Below, piece by piece: positions 43,647 through 53,290 of a DNA stretch of 64,000 nucleotides. Made by a program: the position numbers and the translations under genes. Source of the DNA: WTGU01 sp965200925. GTDB taxonomy: Bacteria; Pseudomonadota; Alphaproteobacteria; UBA828. Positions within the stretch are counted from its first letter, which is position 1. Every line of letters starts with the position of its first letter. The stretch is from assembly GCA_965200925.1 (NCBI GenBank), contig OZ241738.1, forward strand, positions 496,001 through 560,000, in the 5' to 3' direction. The notes under the pieces were generated by a model. It did no database searches, had not been told where the DNA came from, and saw only the letters and a program-made list of their open reading frames with translations.

Positions 43647-43987
43647 TCTCCCCCCGCCCGCCCGGCCTCTTCGAGCGCCGAAACCAGGGCGGGATTGAGC
43701 GGGTCCGCGGCCCGCCCGGTCAGCCGCTCGACCGCCATCCAGAGGCCCGGCAGGTCGGCGGTCACCTCGGTCGCGCCGCCGCTCCTGTTGTGCACGAGAT
43801 ACCGGGCGCCGGCCCAGTCGTCGGCCGCGCACCCGTAAGCCGCGAGGACGCGGTTCAGCAGCGCGAGCCTGTGCCGACGTTCGAGATGGCGGGTGCGGCC
43901 GCCGGGCGCCGCGTCGCTGCGGCCGGCGTCGGTCCCGGCCTCCGTCCAGTGCGGGCCTTCCGCCAGGGCGCCGCAGAGCGCGCACAT
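43625..43987 (-). CDS. Conserved CobW-associated protein
   Basis: The product is 120 residues, starting MCALCGALAEGPHWTEAG with a CxxC and a His that could bind metal. The rest contains HRLALLNRVLAAYGCAADDW and YLVHNRSGGATEVTADLPGLW. I remember similar small proteins next to COG0523 GTPases but no assigned function. It overlaps the start of the CobW-type gene by 22 bases, so they are probably co-translated; a metal-delivery target or partner is plausible. Confidence 0.7.
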   Translation of the reverse strand: MCALCGALAEGPHWTEAGTDAGRSDAAPGGRTRHLERRHRLALLNRVLAAYGCAADDWAGARYLVHNRSGGATEVTADLPGLWMAVERLTGRAADPLNPALVSALEEAGRAGGEWRPMRG

Positions 43988-43992
43988 CGGGT

Positions 43993-44904
43993 CTATTTCT
44001 TCTTCCTGGAGGGCTTCCGGCCCTTGAACGGCCGGCGCCTGATGAAGTCGTCGGCGATCTCGTCGAAGGTCGCCCAGCGGACCCCGTCATGGGCGCCGAT
44101 ATGGGCGATGATTCGCTCGAGCATGAGGAGCGTCTGCGGGCGGCCCGAAATGTCGGGGTGGATGGTGAGCGTATAGACCGCGTAATCCATCTCGCGGTAG
44201 ACCCAGTCGAACTGGTCGCGCCACCAGTCCTCGATGTCCCGGGGGTTGGTCCAGCCGCCGGAATTCGGCACCTTCTTCATGAACATCATCGGCGGCAGGT
44301 CGTCGAGATACCAGCTGCCGGGGATCTGCACGATGGGGAAGGTATCGCCCTTCTTCATCGGCTTCATCCAGGTCTTCGCCGGCTTGGAATAGTCGATCAG
44401 CGTCCATTCCTCGTTGATGCGCATCCAGTACGGTTCGAAGTCGTGGTGCATCTGGCTGTGGTCGTACTTGATGCCGCGCTCCATCAGCAGGTGCGGGGTG
44501 TGGGCGCTCATCTCCCACCACGGCGCGACATAGCCGGTGGGGGCGCGCCCGCCCTGGAGCTTCGTCACCAGCGCCATGGTCTTGTCGAGGATGTCCGCCT
44601 CCTGCTCGGGCGTCATGGCGATGGGGTTCTCGTGGGTGTAGCCGTGCAGCCCGATCTCGTGCCCGGCAGTCGCCACGGCCTTCATCTCCTTCGGGAAGGT
44701 CTCGATCGAGTGGCCGGGGATGAACCAGCTGGTGCGGATGCCCAGCCGGTCGAACAGCTTGAGCATCCGGGGGGTTCCGACCTCGGCGGCGAAGACGCCG
44801 CGCGAAATGTCGCTGGGCGAATCGCCGCCGGCATAGGAGCCGATCTGCCCCGCCACCGCGTCCACGTCCACCCCGATCCCGACGAAGATCTCCTTCCTGG
44901 CCAT
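43993..44904 (-). CDS. Polysaccharide deacetylase family protein
   Basis: The product is 303 residues with AAAGGAGGG before the ATG. The NodB-type metal site is GIGVDVDA (Asp) and HGYTHENP (two His); HPDISGRPQTL is in the late motif. It resembles the PgdA/PuuE-like cytosolic deacetylases acting on small cyclic amides more than secreted chitin deacetylases: no signal peptide is present. The C-terminus is a basic tail (RRRPFKGRKPSRKKK). Confidence 0.87.
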   Translation of the reverse strand: MARKEIFVGIGVDVDAVAGQIGSYAGGDSPSDISRGVFAAEVGTPRMLKLFDRLGIRTSWFIPGHSIETFPKEMKAVATAGHEIGLHGYTHENPIAMTPEQEADILDKTMALVTKLQGGRAPTGYVAPWWEMSAHTPHLLMERGIKYDHSQMHHDFEPYWMRINEEWTLIDYSKPAKTWMKPMKKGDTFPIVQIPGSWYLDDLPPMMFMKKVPNSGGWTNPRDIEDWWRDQFDWVYREMDYAVYTLTIHPDISGRPQTLLMLERIIAHIGAHDGVRWATFDEIADDFIRRRPFKGRKPSRKKK

Positions 44905-45072
44905 CCCGCCCTCCTTTCGGTTCGCTTCGCCCGAGCCTACGGAAGCCGCCGCGCCCTGGCAAGGCGGGTCTTGATGCGCACTTGCATCGGGGGCTAAAAT
45001 CTGATAGGAACACACCATGCACAAAGAGACTGCCCGCCAGGGGCGAAGGGACCGCGCACCGGAGTGCTCCCG

Positions 45073-46311
45073 ATGAGCGGCGGCCCGAACTGGTCCAATC
45101 AGACGATCTGGACTGCGGACAACCTCGGCATCATGCGGGGGATGAACGCCGCGTCGGTTGACCTTATCTACCTCGACCCGCCGTTCAACTCGAAGGCCAA
45201 TTACGCCGCGCCCATCGGAAGTAAGGCGGCCGGTGCCGCCTTCAAGGATACGTGGGGACTCGACGATGTGAATCTCGCGTGGCATGGCGAGATCATGCAC
45301 GAGCATCCGGGGCTCTACGCCTTGCTCCAGGCGACGCGACAGATACACGGTGACTCCATGATGAGCTACCTCATCTACATGGCGATTCGCGTCATGGAGA
45401 TGAGGCGGCTGCTCAAGCCGACCGGGAGCATCTACCTCCACTGCGACACCTTTGCCAGCCACTACCTGAAACTGCTGATGGACAGCTTGTTCGGAAAGCA
45501 ATGCTTCCGAAACGAAATCGTGTGGCGGATCGGTTGGGTGAGCGGATTCAAGACGCAAAAACGGGGATGGATCAGAAACCACGATACCATCCTGTATTAC
45601 GTGGCCTCCCCGGGCGCCGCTAAACGGTTCAACAAGGAATACATCCCATATGCGTCCGATTATGTGCGGCGCGACGGAAAGAAGCCGACCGGCAAAGGCA
45701 TTCCGTTAGAGGACACATGGAATTGCTCCGATGCCGACCGGCTGGACTCCCTGATGATCAAGAGCTTCGCTCAGAAGACTGGCTATCCGACCGAAAAGCC
45801 GCTCGACTTGGTTCGGCGCATTATCCGGGCCAGCAGCAATGAGGGCGATATGGTGCTTGACCCCTTCTGCGGATGTGCCACGGCGTGTATCGCGGCGGAG
45901 ATCGAACAGCGCCGATGGGCAGGGATCGACATCTCACCGAAGGCGGCAGATCTCGTAAAAGACCGGATGGATAAGGAACTTGGCTTGTTCTACAAGGGCG
46001 CGCACCGTACCGACATCCCGAAGCGCACCGATCTTGGAAAGGTCATCCGCTACAACGATGCGAAGAACAAACGATACCTATACGGCGAGCAAGGCGGTTA
46101 CTGTAACGGATGCGAACACCATTTCGAGATGCGTAACCTTGCGGTAGACCACATCATCCCGCGATCGAAGGGCGGAACGGACCATATCAGTAACCTGCAA
46201 CTCCTGTGCGGGGCCTGCAACTCTCTCAAAGGCGACCGGCCCCACGAATACCTGCTTGCATGCCTGACTGACAAGGGATGGATAAGGCGGAAGAAGGCCG
46301 CTCGAAACTGA
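45073..46311 (+). CDS. DNA methyltransferase fused to HNH nuclease
   Basis: The product is 412 residues. The N-terminal 310 residues are a beta-class amino-methyltransferase: LIYLDPPFNS at 31-40 (catalytic motif IV), a recognition region and LDPFCGCAT (SAM motif). The C-terminal 100 residues are an HNH domain: CNGCEHHFEMRNLAVDHIIP, then SKGGTDHISNLQLLCGACNS. A single chain that could both modify and cut DNA is unusual. ATG 45073 has GGAG eight bases before it; a GTG at 45064 is less likely. Composition is lower in G+C than neighbours, so it looks acquired. Confidence 0.88.
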   Translation: MSGGPNWSNQTIWTADNLGIMRGMNAASVDLIYLDPPFNSKANYAAPIGSKAAGAAFKDTWGLDDVNLAWHGEIMHEHPGLYALLQATRQIHGDSMMSYLIYMAIRVMEMRRLLKPTGSIYLHCDTFASHYLKLLMDSLFGKQCFRNEIVWRIGWVSGFKTQKRGWIRNHDTILYYVASPGAAKRFNKEYIPYASDYVRRDGKKPTGKGIPLEDTWNCSDADRLDSLMIKSFAQKTGYPTEKPLDLVRRIIRASSNEGDMVLDPFCGCATACIAAEIEQRRWAGIDISPKAADLVKDRMDKELGLFYKGAHRTDIPKRTDLGKVIRYNDAKNKRYLYGEQGGYCNGCEHHFEMRNLAVDHIIPRSKGGTDHISNLQLLCGACNSLKGDRPHEYLLACLTDKGWIRRKKAARN

Positions 46312-46693
46312 ACGAGGTGCTTGACATGTGGGGGGATCTGGTATGTGGGTCTCCGAAACCCGCCTGCGCGCGAGGCATGAAACAAAAGACAGGCGACAAG
46401 CCACCTGCCGTTGCTCTCGGCGCGTCATCCGCCATCTCTGGACGATCCTGCCGGTGGTTGAGGACGAGTGGGGTTTCCGAGGCGTTCGTGCATTTCGTAC
46501 CCGACATCGAGTACGATCCGGAGTGGGCGATCCCAGTATGGCACGATGTCGCGCGGGATGAGAACGCGCTTGCGCCATGCGCCCCGCCGGCCCTAGGCCT
46601 TGGCGCATGGCGCAAGCGCGTTCGACACCTTGGCTTACGCGCGCAAGCTCAAGGCCGCTGGAGTCGACGAAGCCCAGGCCGACGCGCCGCCGG
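46312..46693. other. Non-coding scar after the methyltransferase-HNH gene
   Basis: No intact gene is supported. At 46618-46670 the frame AFDTLAYARKLKAAGVDEAQ resembles the start of CCDC90/DUF1640 coiled-coil proteins, which often occur on phages and plasmids, but it stops soon after. The stretch GVSEAFVHFVPDIEYDPEW (about 46470-46525) also looks coding but is unassigned. This is probably the distal edge of the insertion that brought the methyltransferase-HNH gene. Confidence 0.45.
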
Positions 46694-48127
46694 TCAGGCT
46701 TCGGTACCGCCGACGGTGAGAGGGTCCACCAGGAGGGTGGGCAGGCCGACGCCGACGGGGACGCCCTGGCCGTCCTTGCCGCAGGTGCCGACGCCCGGGT
46801 CGAGGGCGAAGTCGTCGCCGACGGCCGCCACCCTGGTGAGTACGTCCGGGCCGTTGCCGATCAGGCTCGCGCCCTTGAGCGGCGCGGTCGCCTTGCCGTC
46901 CTCGATCAGATACGCCTCGGAGGCCGAGAACACGAACTTGCCCGAGGTGATGTCCACCTGCCCGCCGCCGAAACTCCGCGCGTACACGCCCCGCTTCACC
47001 CGGCGCAGGATGTCCTCCGGCGCGGCGTCGCCGGCCGGCATGAAGGTGTTGGTCATGCGCGGCAGGGGCGCATGGGCAAAGCTCTCGCGCCGCCCGTTGC
47101 CGGTCGGCTCCATGCCCATCAGGCGGGCGTTCAGGCGGTCCTGAAGATAGCCGCGGAGGATGCCGTCCTCGATCAGCACCGTGCGCCCCGTGGGCGTGCC
47201 CTCGTCGTCCACGGTGAGCGAGCCGCGGCGGCGGTCGAGGGTCCCGTCGTCCACCACGGTGACGCCCGGCGCCGCGACTCGCGCGCCGAGAAGCCCGGAG
47301 AAGGCGCTGGTCTTCTTGCGGTTGAAATCGCCCTCCAGGCCGTGGCCCACCGCCTCGTGCAGCAGGATACCCGGCCAGCCGGGGCCCAGCACCACCGGCA
47401 TCTCGCCGGCCGGTGCCGCCACCGATTCGAGATTGACCAGCGCCTGGCGGAGCGCTTCGTCCACCTGCGCCCGCCACCGCTCGGGCGCCAGGAAATCCGC
47501 ATAGGCGACGCGCCCGCCCGTCCCGTGGGAGCCCGTCTCCTGACGGGCGCCGTCGCCCACCATGACCGAGACGTCGAGGCGCACGAGGGGGCGCAGGTCG
47601 CAGGCAGAGGCGCCGTCGGCGCGGACGATCTGCACCGCCTGCCAGCTGCCGGAGAGGGAGGCCATCACCTGGCGCACCCGCGGCTCCTTCGCCCGCGCGT
47701 AGGCGTCGATCTCCGCCAGCGCCGCGACCTTGTCTTCGAAGGGCGCGGAATCGAGCGGGTTGTCGCCGGCGTAGAGCGCGCGGTCGGTCCGCGACGGCCC
47801 GTCCGCGTGAAGCCCGCCATGGCCCCGCCGGACGGCACGGACGGTCTCGCAGGCCCGCTTCAGCGCCGCCTCGTCGAGCGCGCCGGCGTGGGCGTAGGCG
47901 CTGGTCTCACCGGCCACGGCGCGCAGGCCGAAGCCCTGGGCGGTGTCGAAGGCGGCGTTCTTGAGGCGGCCGTCGTCGAACGCGAGGCGCTCGCTCTGGC
48001 GGTATTCGAGGAAGAGCTCGCCGTCGTCCGCGCCCTCCAGGGCCTCGCCCACCAGCCGCTCGGTGCGCGCCCGGTCGAGGCCGGTGCGCCCGAAGAAGAG
48101 ATCGTCCGTGATCGATTCGCGGTTCAT
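46694..48127 (-). CDS. tldD: Metalloprotease TldD
   Basis: The product is 477 residues. The zinc motif HEAVGHGLEGDFNRK is the TldD signature HExxxH; ELFLEYRQSERLAFDDGRLK and MTNTFMPAGD are also typical. TldD works with TldE/PmbA in peptide processing; no tldE is in this window. It diverges from coxB, with 222 bases between the starts. Confidence 0.94.
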   Translation of the reverse strand: MNRESITDDLFFGRTGLDRARTERLVGEALEGADDGELFLEYRQSERLAFDDGRLKNAAFDTAQGFGLRAVAGETSAYAHAGALDEAALKRACETVRAVRRGHGGLHADGPSRTDRALYAGDNPLDSAPFEDKVAALAEIDAYARAKEPRVRQVMASLSGSWQAVQIVRADGASACDLRPLVRLDVSVMVGDGARQETGSHGTGGRVAYADFLAPERWRAQVDEALRQALVNLESVAAPAGEMPVVLGPGWPGILLHEAVGHGLEGDFNRKKTSAFSGLLGARVAAPGVTVVDDGTLDRRRGSLTVDDEGTPTGRTVLIEDGILRGYLQDRLNARLMGMEPTGNGRRESFAHAPLPRMTNTFMPAGDAAPEDILRRVKRGVYARSFGGGQVDITSGKFVFSASEAYLIEDGKATAPLKGASLIGNGPDVLTRVAAVGDDFALDPGVGTCGKDGQGVPVGVGLPTLLVDPLTVGGTEA

Positions 48128-48349
48128 CCTGGCCTCCCGCCGCCGGCGCGCCGGGCCGCGCCCGGCGGAAATCCGCGCCCCGACCGCCCGCCGTCAATGC
48201 AGGGCTTCAAAAACGACGGGGCGCGTGTTAGGACCCTGCCCGGTCCCGCATGCGCCATGCCGCGCAGCGCCGGGTGTGCGGGCGCGCCCCGGTCCGGGCA
48301 TGGGCGCGACCTGTCAGGTGGCTTTCGCCGAGCGAGTGGAGGAGCCGGA

Positions 48350-49213
48350 GTGAGGTATCTCGCGAAACTGGGCGCGCGGATGACCGCCGCCGCCGGCTTG
48401 GCTGTCGCCGGACCGGCGGCGGCACAGGCGCCCACCCCCTGGGAGATCGATTTCCAGACCGCGCTCTCGCCCTCCATGGAGCGGATCGTCGATTTCAATT
48501 TCATGGTCACGATCATCATCGTGGTGATCACGGCCTTCGTGTTCGGCCTCATGGCATGGATCGTGATCCGCTACAACGCCAAGCGGAACCCGGTGCCGAC
48601 GCGCACCACCCACAATACCCTCCTTGAAGTGGCCTGGACCATCGTGCCGGTGATCATCCTCCTGGTCATCGCCGTCCCCTCGTTCCGGCTGCTCTATTTC
48701 ACCGACAGCGTCGAGGACGCCGACATGACCCTCAAGGCGGTTGGCCACCAGTGGTACTGGTCCTACGAATATCCCGACCACGGCGATTTCACCTTCGACG
48801 CAGTGATGCTGGAGGAGGACGAGCTCGAGGAAGGGCAGCTCAGGCTGCTGGCGACCGACACCCCCGTCGTCCTGCCGGTCGGCGCCACGATCAGGCTGCT
48901 CACCACCGCCGACGACGTGATCCACTCCTGGGCGGTGCCGGCGCTCGGCGTCAAGCTCGATTCGGTGCCCGGCCGGGTTAACGAGACCTGGTTCCGGATC
49001 AACCGGGAGGGCACCTATTACGGACAATGCTCCGAGCTCTGCGGGACGCTGCACGGCTTCATGCCGATCATGATCGAGGCGGTCCCGCAGGAAGCCTTCG
49101 ACGCCTGGGTGGAGGAGGCGCGGGAGGAATACGCATCCACCGGCGCGCGCCCCGACCGCGTCGCGGCCCTCGCCGTCGGCGCGCCGGGGGAAGACGCGCC
49201 GGCGGCGCGCTGA
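48350..49213 (+). CDS. coxB: Cytochrome c oxidase subunit II
   Basis: The product is 287 residues from a GTG preceded by GGAGGAG. A signal peptide (ending AAAQAPTPWEID), two membrane helices and the periplasmic CuA domain are seen; the copper ligands are in HSWAVP, YYGQCSELCGTLHGFMPI. It receives electrons from cytochrome c and starts the aa3 operon coxB-coxA-ctaB-coxF-ctaG-coxC-DUF983-surf1. Confidence 0.95.
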   Translation: MRYLAKLGARMTAAAGLAVAGPAAAQAPTPWEIDFQTALSPSMERIVDFNFMVTIIIVVITAFVFGLMAWIVIRYNAKRNPVPTRTTHNTLLEVAWTIVPVIILLVIAVPSFRLLYFTDSVEDADMTLKAVGHQWYWSYEYPDHGDFTFDAVMLEEDELEEGQLRLLATDTPVVLPVGATIRLLTTADDVIHSWAVPALGVKLDSVPGRVNETWFRINREGTYYGQCSELCGTLHGFMPIMIEAVPQEAFDAWVEEAREEYASTGARPDRVAALAVGAPGEDAPAAR

Positions 49214-49228
49214 GGGAGGAGAGAGGCC

Positions 49229-50827
49229 ATGGCGCACGAGGCCCACGCCCACGCCACGCACGACCACATGCCGCGGGGCATCACGCGGTGGCTCTACTCC
49301 ACCAACCACAAAGACATCGGCACGATGTACATCGCGTACGCGGTGGTGTTCGGCATCGTCGGCGCCGTGCTCTCCATCTTCATGCGGATCGAGCTCGCCG
49401 AACCGGGGATGCAGATCTTCGTCGATCCGCACACCTTCAACGTCTTCGTCACCGGCCACGGGCTGATCATGGTGTTCTTCATGATCATGCCGGCGTTCAT
49501 CGGCGGCTTCGGCAACTGGTTCGTGCCGCTGATGATCGGGGCGCCCGACATGGCCTTCCCGCGCATGAACAACATCAGCTTCTGGCTGCTGGTGCCCTCG
49601 GGCGCGCTGCTGGTGACGTCGATGTTCGTGGATGGCGGCCCCGGGCCGGGGGTGGGCGCGGGCTGGACGGTGTACGCGCCGCTCTCGACCTCGGGCCACG
49701 TCGGGCCGGCGATGGACCTCGGCATCTTCGCGCTCCATCTCGCCGGCGCCTCCTCGATCCTGGGCGCCATCAACTTCATCACCACCATCCTCAACATGCG
49801 CGCGCCGGGCATGACGATGCACAAGCTGCCGCTGTTCGTCTGGTCGGTGCTGGTGACGGCGTTCCTGCTGCTGCTGTCGCTGCCCGTGCTCGCCGGCGCG
49901 ATCACCATGCTGCTCACCGACCGCAATTTCGGCACCGCCTTCTTCGACGCGGCCGGCGGCGGCGATCCGATCCTCTACCAGCACCTGTTCTGGTTCTTCG
50001 GGCACCCGGAGGTCTACATCCTGATCCTCCCGGCCTTCGGGATCGTGAGCCACATCGTCTCGACCTTCTCCCGGAAGCCGGTCTTCGGCTATCTGGGCAT
50101 GGCCTACGCGATGGTCTCCATCGGCTTCATCGGCTTCGTCGTCTGGGCGCACCACATGTTCACGGTCGGCATGGACGTGGACACCCGCGCCTATTTCGTT
50201 GGCGCGACGATGGTCATCGCGGTGCCGACCGGCATCAAGATCTTCAGCTGGATCGCCACCATGTGGGGCGGCTCCATCGAGTTCAAGACGCCGATGCTCT
50301 GGGCCTTCGGCTTCATCTTCCTGTTCACCGTGGGCGGGGTGACGGGCGTGGTGCTGGCCAATGCCGGGCTGGATAGCGCGCTGCATGACACCTACTACGT
50401 GGTCGCGCACTTCCACTACGTGCTGTCGCTCGGCGCGGTGTTCATCATCTTCGGCGCCTTCTACTACTGGATCGGCAAGATGTGCGGCCGGCAATATCCG
50501 GAGGCGCTCGGCAAGCTCCACTTCTGGATCACCTTCGTCGGCGTGAACCTCACCTTCTTCCCGATGCACTTCTCCGGCGTCTCGGGGATGCCGCGCCGCA
50601 TCCCGGACTACCCGGACGCCTTCGCCGGGTGGAACATGATCTCGTCCATCGGCTCCTACATCTCGGCGGCGGGCCTGGTGCTGTTCCTCTACATCCTGGT
50701 CTACACGCTGTTCTTCGGCCGGCGCTGCGCCGACAATCCGTGGGGCGAGGGCGCGCGCACCCTCGAATGGACGGTCCCGTCGCCCGCGCCATTCCACACC
50801 CACGAAGAACTCCCCCGGGTCCGCTAG
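49229..50827 (+). CDS. coxA: Cytochrome c oxidase subunit I
   Basis: The product is 532 residues with 12 membrane segments. Heme and CuB ligands lie in TGHGLIMVFFMIMP, FFGHPEVYILILP, WAHHMFTVGMD and AHFHYVLSLG. The GHPEVY motif and the aa3 neighbours identify an A-type oxidase. GGAGGAGAG before the ATG is a strong ribosome site. Confidence 0.96.
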   Translation: MAHEAHAHATHDHMPRGITRWLYSTNHKDIGTMYIAYAVVFGIVGAVLSIFMRIELAEPGMQIFVDPHTFNVFVTGHGLIMVFFMIMPAFIGGFGNWFVPLMIGAPDMAFPRMNNISFWLLVPSGALLVTSMFVDGGPGPGVGAGWTVYAPLSTSGHVGPAMDLGIFALHLAGASSILGAINFITTILNMRAPGMTMHKLPLFVWSVLVTAFLLLLSLPVLAGAITMLLTDRNFGTAFFDAAGGGDPILYQHLFWFFGHPEVYILILPAFGIVSHIVSTFSRKPVFGYLGMAYAMVSIGFIGFVVWAHHMFTVGMDVDTRAYFVGATMVIAVPTGIKIFSWIATMWGGSIEFKTPMLWAFGFIFLFTVGGVTGVVLANAGLDSALHDTYYVVAHFHYVLSLGAVFIIFGAFYYWIGKMCGRQYPEALGKLHFWITFVGVNLTFFPMHFSGVSGMPRRIPDYPDAFAGWNMISSIGSYISAAGLVLFLYILVYTLFFGRRCADNPWGEGARTLEWTVPSPAPFHTHEELPRVR

Positions 50828-50846
50828 GCGGGGGCGGAGGGGCGCC

Positions 50847-51767
50847 ATGACCGAGCCCGCGGCCGCCGGGGCGGCCTCCGCCGGGAGCGCCGGCCCCGTC
50901 GCGCTGGGCGACGCCCTGGCTCTGCTCAAGCCGCGGGTGATGTCGCTGGTCGTGTTCACGGGAGCGGTGGGCCTCGTCGTCGCGCCGGGCGGCATCCACC
51001 CCCTGATCGCGCTGGTCGCCGTGCTCTGCATCGCGGCCGGTGCCGGCGGCGCGGCGGCCATCAACATGTGGTACGACAGGGATATCGACGCCGCGATGGC
51101 GCGGACCCGCCACCGGCCCGTCCCGGCCGGGCGGGTGGAGCCCGGCGCCGCCTTGGGCCTCGGCATCGTCCTGTCGGCGGGGGCGACGGCGCTGATGGGA
51201 ATCGCCGTCAACTGGCTGGCGGCCGGCCTGCTCGCCTTCACGGTCTTCTTCTATGTCGTGGTCTATACGATGTGGCTGAAGCGGCGCACGCCGCAGAACA
51301 TCGTGATCGGCGGCGCCGCCGGCGCCTTCCCGCCGATGATCGGCTGGGCCGCGGCGACCGGCGAGGTCGGCCCCGCTGCGGCGGCGCTCTTCGCCATCGT
51401 CTTCCTGTGGACGCCGCCGCATTTCTGGGCGCTGGCGCTGGTCCGCGCCGACGACTACGCCCGTGCCGGCGTGCCGATGCTGCCGGTGACGGCCGGTGCC
51501 CGCGCCACCCGCCGCCAGATCGCGGCCTACGCGCTGCTCCTGCTACCGGCGGGCTTGGCGCCTTGCGCGCTGGGCGCGGCGGGCGCGGTGTACGGGGCAG
51601 GCGCCCTCGTCCTGGGCCTTCTGCTGGCGGCGGGCGCGTTCCGGGTGTTGACGGACCGAGGCAAGGCGGCCGCCCGCCGGCTGTTCGGCTTCTCGATCCT
51701 CTACCTGTTCGCCCTGTTCGCGCTCCTGGTCGTGGACAGCGCGTGGCCGGTTCCGGTCTGGCCATGA
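50847..51767 (+). CDS. ctaB: Protoheme IX farnesyltransferase (heme O synthase)
   Basis: The product is 306 residues with about nine membrane helices. NMWYDRDIDAAMARTRHRP is the UbiA prenyltransferase metal-binding site and WTPPHFWALAL is specific to heme O synthases. It makes heme O, precursor of heme A for CoxA. Its stop overlaps the small coxF-like gene (ATGA). Confidence 0.95.
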   Translation: MTEPAAAGAASAGSAGPVALGDALALLKPRVMSLVVFTGAVGLVVAPGGIHPLIALVAVLCIAAGAGGAAAINMWYDRDIDAAMARTRHRPVPAGRVEPGAALGLGIVLSAGATALMGIAVNWLAAGLLAFTVFFYVVVYTMWLKRRTPQNIVIGGAAGAFPPMIGWAAATGEVGPAAAALFAIVFLWTPPHFWALALVRADDYARAGVPMLPVTAGARATRRQIAAYALLLLPAGLAPCALGAAGAVYGAGALVLGLLLAAGAFRVLTDRGKAAARRLFGFSILYLFALFALLVVDSAWPVPVWP

Positions 51768-51895
51768 GGGATGAAGCGAGGGGCCGCGAGGCCGGGCGGC
51801 GGCGGCGCGTGCGGAATCTCGCCGTCGGCGGCGCGCTGCTGGCGCTCGCGATCCTCTTCTACCTGATCACCATCGTCAGGATGGGAGGCGCGTGA
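51764..51895 (+). CDS. coxF: Small CoxF-like membrane protein (43 aa)
   Basis: This short gene fills the space between ctaB and ctaG, starting inside the ctaB stop and ending 1 base before ctaG. The product has a basic start (EARGREAGRRRRVRN) and one membrane helix (LALAILFYLITIVRMG). A small one-helix protein at this place is common in alphaproteobacterial cox operons (CoxF-type). The role is probably oxidase assembly or stability; the symbol is given by position and shape. Confidence 0.75.
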   Translation: MRDEARGREAGRRRRVRNLAVGGALLALAILFYLITIVRMGGA

Positions 51896-51896
51896 G

Positions 51897-52484
51897 ATGG
51901 CGCGGGCGGGCAGGCGCCGGGTGGCGACCGCGCTCGTCCTGGGCGGGGTGGTCTTGGGCATGGCCGGCCTCGCCTTCGCCGCCGTCCCTCTCTACCGGCT
52001 CTTCTGCCAGGTGACCGGGTTCGGCGGCACCGTCCAGGTGGCGGAAGCGGCGCCGGCCGAGATCGGCGAGCGCATCGTCACGGTGCGCTTCAACGCCGAC
52101 ACCGCGCGCGACCTGCCCTGGCGCTTCGTTCCGGAGCGGCGCGCGATGGCCGTGCGCGTCGGCGAAGTGAACTTGGCGTTCTACAGCGCCGAGAACCTGT
52201 CCGACCGGGCCTCGGTTGGCAGTTCGACCTTCAACGTCACGCCGGTGAAGGCGGGGGTCTATTTCAACAAGATCGAATGCTTCTGCTTCGAGGAGCAGGC
52301 GCTCGCGCCGGGCGAGCGGGTGCGGTTCCCGGTGTCGTTCTTCGTCGATCCCGACATCGTCGAGGACCGGCGGCTCGACGATGTGAACACGATCACCCTT
52401 TCCTATACGTTCTTCGGACGGGGCGGCGGTGCGGCCGAGGCCGCCCTGTCCGACGAGGGAGCGAGAGCGAGCGATGGCGGATAG
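51897..52484 (+). CDS. ctaG: Cytochrome c oxidase assembly protein CtaG (Cox11)
   Basis: The product is 195 residues. One N-terminal membrane helix is followed by AAVPLYRLFCQVTGFGGT and the copper-binding pair IECFCFEEQAL, both Cox11 signatures. It delivers copper to the CuB site of CoxA. The last 11 bases overlap the start of coxC. Confidence 0.95.
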   Translation: MARAGRRRVATALVLGGVVLGMAGLAFAAVPLYRLFCQVTGFGGTVQVAEAAPAEIGERIVTVRFNADTARDLPWRFVPERRAMAVRVGEVNLAFYSAENLSDRASVGSSTFNVTPVKAGVYFNKIECFCFEEQALAPGERVRFPVSFFVDPDIVEDRRLDDVNTITLSYTFFGRGGGAAEAALSDEGARASDGG

Positions 52485-53280
52485 CGCGCACGGTGCGGCG
52501 AACCACGATTTCCACATGGTGCGGCCGAGCCCGTGGCCGGTCATCGGCGCCCTCGGCGGCGGCGGGCTGGGCCTGGGCGGCGTCGTCGTCTTCATGCATT
52601 CCGGGCAGCTCTGGCTGATGACGATCGGCGGCCTCGTCGTCCTCCTGACCATGTATTTCTGGTGGCGCGACGTGATCCGCGAGGGGCTGGTCGAAGGCGA
52701 GCACACCCAGGTGGTGCAGCGCGGCCTGCGCTTCGGCATGATCCTCTTCATCGCCTCGGAGGTCATGTTCTTCGCGGCGTTCTTCTGGGCGTTCTTCAAC
52801 GCCTCGATCATGCCGACGGACGCCATCGGCAACGTCTGGCCGCCGCCCGGAGTCGAGGTCATCCCGGCTTGGCGGCTGCCCTTCATCAACACGCTGCTGC
52901 TGCTCACCTCGGGCGCGACGGTGACCTGGGCCCACCACGCGCTCCGCCACGGCAACCACCGGCACACGATCTACGGGCTGGCGCTGACCGTCATGCTCGG
53001 CGTCGCCTTCATCGGCGTCCAGGGCTACGAATACGCCCATGCGGCGTTCGGCTTCCGCGAGGGGATCTACCCCTCCACCTTCTTCATGGCGACGGGGTTC
53101 CACGGCTTCCACGTGACGGTCGGCGCGATCTTCCTCGCGGTCTGCCTCTACCGGGCGTTGAAGCGCCAGTTCAAGCCGGATCAGCACATCGGCTTCGAGG
53201 CGGCCGCGTGGTACTGGCATTTCGTCGACGTGGTCTGGCTGTTCCTCTTCATCTGGGTCTATTGGTGGGGCGAGGGCTGA
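52474..53280 (+). CDS. coxC: Cytochrome c oxidase subunit III
   Basis: The product is 268 residues with seven membrane segments. HDFHMVRPSPWPVIGALG at the start and FMATGFHGFHVTVGAIFL plus AAWYWHFVDVVWLFLF at the end are family signatures. Overlap with ctaG suggests coupled translation. Confidence 0.95.
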   Translation: MADSAHGAANHDFHMVRPSPWPVIGALGGGGLGLGGVVVFMHSGQLWLMTIGGLVVLLTMYFWWRDVIREGLVEGEHTQVVQRGLRFGMILFIASEVMFFAAFFWAFFNASIMPTDAIGNVWPPPGVEVIPAWRLPFINTLLLLTSGATVTWAHHALRHGNHRHTIYGLALTVMLGVAFIGVQGYEYAHAAFGFREGIYPSTFFMATGFHGFHVTVGAIFLAVCLYRALKRQFKPDQHIGFEAAAWYWHFVDVVWLFLFIWVYWWGEG

Positions 53281-53290
53281 TCGCGAGGCC

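Noticed and set aside
46577..48349. N-terminal extension of coxB upstream of 48350
   Set aside because: The open frame lies antisense to tldD and lacks family features; the signal peptide and ribosome site place the start at 48350.
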